From the NCBI RefSeq assembly GCF_029892425.1, contig NZ_JARXWB010000027.1, forward strand, positions 1 through 64,000: a DNA stretch of 64,000 bases, in the 5' to 3' direction. This document shows positions 61,621-64,000 of the stretch, piece by piece. Under the pieces are notes generated by a model. It had not been told where the DNA came from, made no database searches, and was given only the letters and a program-made list of their open reading frames with translations. Numbering within the stretch: position 1 is the first letter of the stretch; every line of letters begins with the position of its first letter. This stretch comes from Bradyrhizobium sp. BR13661. GTDB lineage: Bacteria; Pseudomonadota; Alphaproteobacteria; Rhizobiales; Xanthobacteraceae. A program made the position numbers and the translations under genes.

Positions 61621-62265
61621 TCAACCTCTCGCGGGTGTCGCCGGTCGCAACGACGAAGCGCCTTCGTTCGCCTCTCGTATCAAGCTCGCATATTGGAGGG
61701 CGCGCTTTTCGCTCGACAATTCCGGAGCCTCGCCGGGATGGAGTTTGCCGGATATGCGGCCATGCGGGGGCGCCAGAGCCGCAACCGCCGCTGCGCTGAT
61801 CTGTTTCGGCGGATAGAGGTAGAAATCCATCAGCGGCATATGTGATCCATGAGCGTTGCGCCGCAGGATGTCTCGCGCAACTTCGGCCTCGAAGGGATAG
61901 ATCGCGCTCCAGCCGGCGAAGCTGCTGGCGAGGATCTCCAGGGACACGATCGTCGCCGCGATCTCAACGAATCCATGGTTGGCTTTCTTGGCGCTTCGCG
62001 TTGTCGATGCCTTGCGCAAGAGGTGTCGAAGCTCACTGTGCCGTTCGATAAGCGGACCGAGACGAAACTTCCAGAGCATGTTCGGCAGCGAAGCGAAGCC
62101 GTGTACGTCGTGATAGGACTCGATCAGGCTGCGACACTGCCGGGTCAGGTTCTTCGGCAGGAAGGTGAGATCGTCTTCGACGCCTTCGTGAGCAGTCCGC
62201 TCCGTGACGCGCGAAGCGCGAGTCGCGGCTTTCATGGTCGAGCCTCGCAAAGCAGAATTGCTCAT
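61621..62265 (-). CDS. Hypothetical protein
   Basis: This 214-residue protein is not recognised. It has a basic N-terminus, a central segment rich in helices (LTRQCRSLIESYHDVHGFAS ... FVEIAATIVSLEILASSFAG) and a low-complexity Ala/Pro C-terminus. There is no signal peptide or membrane segment. A later ATG at residue 11 could be the start. Coding character is moderate. Confidence 0.45.
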   Translation of the reverse strand: MSNSALRGSTMKAATRASRVTERTAHEGVEDDLTFLPKNLTRQCRSLIESYHDVHGFASLPNMLWKFRLGPLIERHSELRHLLRKASTTRSAKKANHGFVEIAATIVSLEILASSFAGWSAIYPFEAEVARDILRRNAHGSHMPLMDFYLYPPKQISAAAVAALAPPHGRISGKLHPGEAPELSSEKRALQYASLIREANEGASSLRPATPARG

Positions 62266-62664
62266 GCGGTGAGCTTAGCGAGTCGGCGCATATATCTTCG
62301 ATCGACAAACGCGATCGTTTACGTAGCAAAAAAATAGTCGAAACGTGCGCGAGGCGCGATCGAAGGCGTGGATGTTACGGGAAGTATGACGAAAATGACA
62401 CAGCGCGCGGTAAACGTTTGCATCGCGACATGGCTTGATCGCAAAATCGCAATTTTTCGCTGATGCTTTGAGCAAATGGACCATGCAAATGATGATTAAG
62501 AATGCAATCGACGCACGCGAGCGCGATTACGCTATTTTATTTTAATGAAGGCGCCCGCTAAACCGTATCGCTTTTTATCAGGCTGATCACGAAGGATTGC
62601 ACCCGAAGCTTAACCAAACCGAAAGAGCGCCTCGAAGGCGTCGGTCACAGCAGCTTGGGGCAAT
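62266..62664. other. A/T-rich upstream region of the porin gene
   Basis: About 400 bases with lower GC than the window average and no gene. It includes TATTTTATTTTAATGAAGG near 62534, a plausible promoter region for the porin, but no boxes can be assigned with confidence. Confidence 0.35.
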
Positions 62665-64000
62665 ATGATGAGAAAGTATCTTTTGGCGGGCGTGTCGTTG
62701 GTCGCGATGGGAATGGGTGGCGCCGCTCATGCCGGTGACACCTTGCCGCCGGTGGGCAAGACGTTCTGCGATCCCTACAAGAACTATGGGTGCCTTGATT
62801 CCTATCTCGGTTCTGATTTCCTGACCCGCTTCATCAACTACTATCGGCTCGAGTGGGGCAAGGATTCCGCTCCGGCCGACCCTAAGGCACCGCCGTCACG
62901 TCGTGCCGAGTGGCCGGCAACGCCACAGACGATTCCGCCGATGCCATTCAGCGAGTGGCCCTATGGCGGTGCGACCAGCATCGGCGTGACGCGGCCGAGC
63001 TCAGTCGATAGCCCGTTGATGAATGCGCTCAGCAATACCAAGCTCGGTGAAGCCATGAGCGACTCGCACATCCAGGTCTACGGTTGGATCAATGCGGGTG
63101 GTAACCTCAGCACGAACACCGTGCGCGGCGGTAACGCCCCGGCAGCGTACGACTATAATCCGAACACGGTGCAGCTCGACCAGGCCGTGCTCTATATCGA
63201 GCGCCTGCCTGACACGGTACAGAAGGACCACATCGACTGGGGATTCCGTGTCGCACCGATCTACGGCGAGAATTACCGCTATACGACCGCCTTTGGCCTG
63301 TGGAGCAATCAACTCCTGAACCAAAACAAAAACTACGGCTACGACGTACCGATGGCCTATGGCGAGGTCTTCATTCCCTGGCTCGCCGACGGTCTGCTCG
63401 TCCGCTTCGGCCGCTTCATCTCGATTCCGGACATCGAAGCGCAGCTCGCGCCGAACAACTACATGTATACGCACTCGATGACGTATACGTTCGACAACTA
63501 CACCAACACCGGCATCCAGACCACGCTCGCGGTCAACAAGAACTGGATGGTGCAGTTGGGTCTCTCGGTCGGCAGCGATACGATGCCTTGGCATCTGGGC
63601 GCAAAGATCGCCAATCCGTCGCCGAATCCGCTCTTCCCGAACAGTACCATGCTGAAGGACCCGGGCGCGATTCCGAGCGTCACGGCCGGCGTGCGTTGGA
63701 CCAGCGATTCCGGCAACGACAGCATCTATGTGGTGGCCGATGCCTGGAATAGCGGCACGTGGGGCTACAACAACCTGCAATGGGTCGGTCTCACCGCGTA
63801 CCACAAGTTCAACGACCAGTGGCACATCTCGTTCGAGACCTACAATCTGCACCAGAACAACGTGCTCAACGCGAACAACCCGGCGGCGATGGCCGCCTAT
63901 CTCGCCGGAGGCACGCCGTTCTCGCCACAGTACATGTTGACCAACGCTCCAGGGCTCGCGCAGTGCTCAAACGCGGCGGTGTGGTCGTGCACGGCTTCGG
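62665..64000 (+). CDS. BBP2-type outer membrane beta-barrel porin (3' end outside the window)
   Basis: The frame is open from an ATG (a second ATG follows) to the window end, at least 445 residues. A signal peptide (KYLLAGVSLVAMGMGGAAHA) leads into GDTLPPVGKTFCDPYKNYGC. The body has features of the OmpL-like beta-barrel porin-2 family: SHIQVYGWINAGGNLSTN, QLDQAVLYIERLPD, GFRVAPIYGENYRYT and FGRFISIPDIEAQLAPNNYM. Alternating aromatic beta-strands continue to the edge. It is probably a diffusion porin for small organic substrates. Confidence 0.85.
   Translation, partial: MMRKYLLAGVSLVAMGMGGAAHAGDTLPPVGKTFCDPYKNYGCLDSYLGSDFLTRFINYYRLEWGKDSAPADPKAPPSRRAEWPATPQTIPPMPFSEWPYGGATSIGVTRPSSVDSPLMNALSNTKLGEAMSDSHIQVYGWINAGGNLSTNTVRGGNAPAAYDYNPNTVQLDQAVLYIERLPDTVQKDHIDWGFRVAPIYGENYRYTTAFGLWSNQLLNQNKNYGYDVPMAYGEVFIPWLADGLLVRFGRFISIPDIEAQLAPNNYMYTHSMTYTFDNYTNTGIQTTLAVNKNWMVQLGLSVGSDTMPWHLGAKIANPSPNPLFPNSTMLKDPGAIPSVTAGVRWTSDSGNDSIYVVADAWNSGTWGYNNLQWVGLTAYHKFNDQWHISFETYNLHQNNVLNANNPAAMAAYLAGGTPFSPQYMLTNAPGLAQCSNAAVWSCTAS

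Noticed and set aside
1..64000. CRISPR array, complete insertion sequence, rRNA operon or replication origin
   Set aside because: No regularly spaced repeats, intact transposase, rRNA-like sequence or origin features are seen.

Overview
The window is high-GC alphaproteobacterial DNA, most likely from Bradyrhizobium or a close relative. The evidence is its codon use, the dense sets of branched-chain-type (HAAT) ABC importers, the rhizobial Omp25-like and BBP2-type outer membrane proteins, and a nitrilase matching what I recall of the mandelonitrile hydrolase characterised from Bradyrhizobium japonicum USDA110. That identification rests on memory, not on a search.

Most of the window is an assembly of catabolic modules, each with its own importer and regulators. 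Module 1 (about 0.7-11.1 kb) has an AraC-type regulator, maleylacetate reductase, hydroxyquinol 1,2-dioxygenase, an FAD aromatic hydroxylase and a five-gene ABC importer. It converts an aromatic substrate to hydroxyquinol and then to the 3-oxoadipate route. It lies between two identical 33-bp copies of a tRNA 3' end (probably tRNA-Lys), with a frameshifted integrase remnant beside the left copy, so it looks like an old integrative island. Module 2 (12.0-26.0 kb) is a mandelonitrile/mandelate pathway: nitrilase, FMN mandelate-type dehydrogenase (frameshifted here), benzoylformate decarboxylase, benzaldehyde-type dehydrogenase, an aromatic-acid MFS permease, a second paralogous ABC importer, and LysR and AraC regulators.

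Module 3 (26.6-56.6 kb) handles cyclic and linear amides. Its minus-strand part has a three-subunit molybdenum hydroxylase with HyuA/HyuB-type ATP-dependent lactamase subunits. Next is an operon of a third ABC importer followed by pxpA, a biotin carboxyl carrier, a biotin carboxylase, pxpB and pxpC, which together carry every domain of a urea-carboxylase-like enzyme as separate genes. Its plus-strand part is an amide operon: an AmiC-like sensor, an AmiR-like ANTAR antiterminator, a urea-type ABC importer, a formamidase, a tandem nitrilase-family protein whose second active site lacks its cysteine, and an SDR. A strong hairpin followed by six Ts lies just upstream of amiC and is a good candidate for the RNA target of the antiterminator.

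Three same-orientation copies of a roughly 110-bp repeat (11.6, 26.4 and 57.1 kb) lie exactly at the edges of modules 2 and 3. From 57.3 kb on, the content looks like ordinary chromosome: an Omp25-type beta-barrel, small proteins, a KdpE/KdpD-like two-component pair without kdpFABC, a hypothetical protein, and a BBP2-type porin running off the right end.
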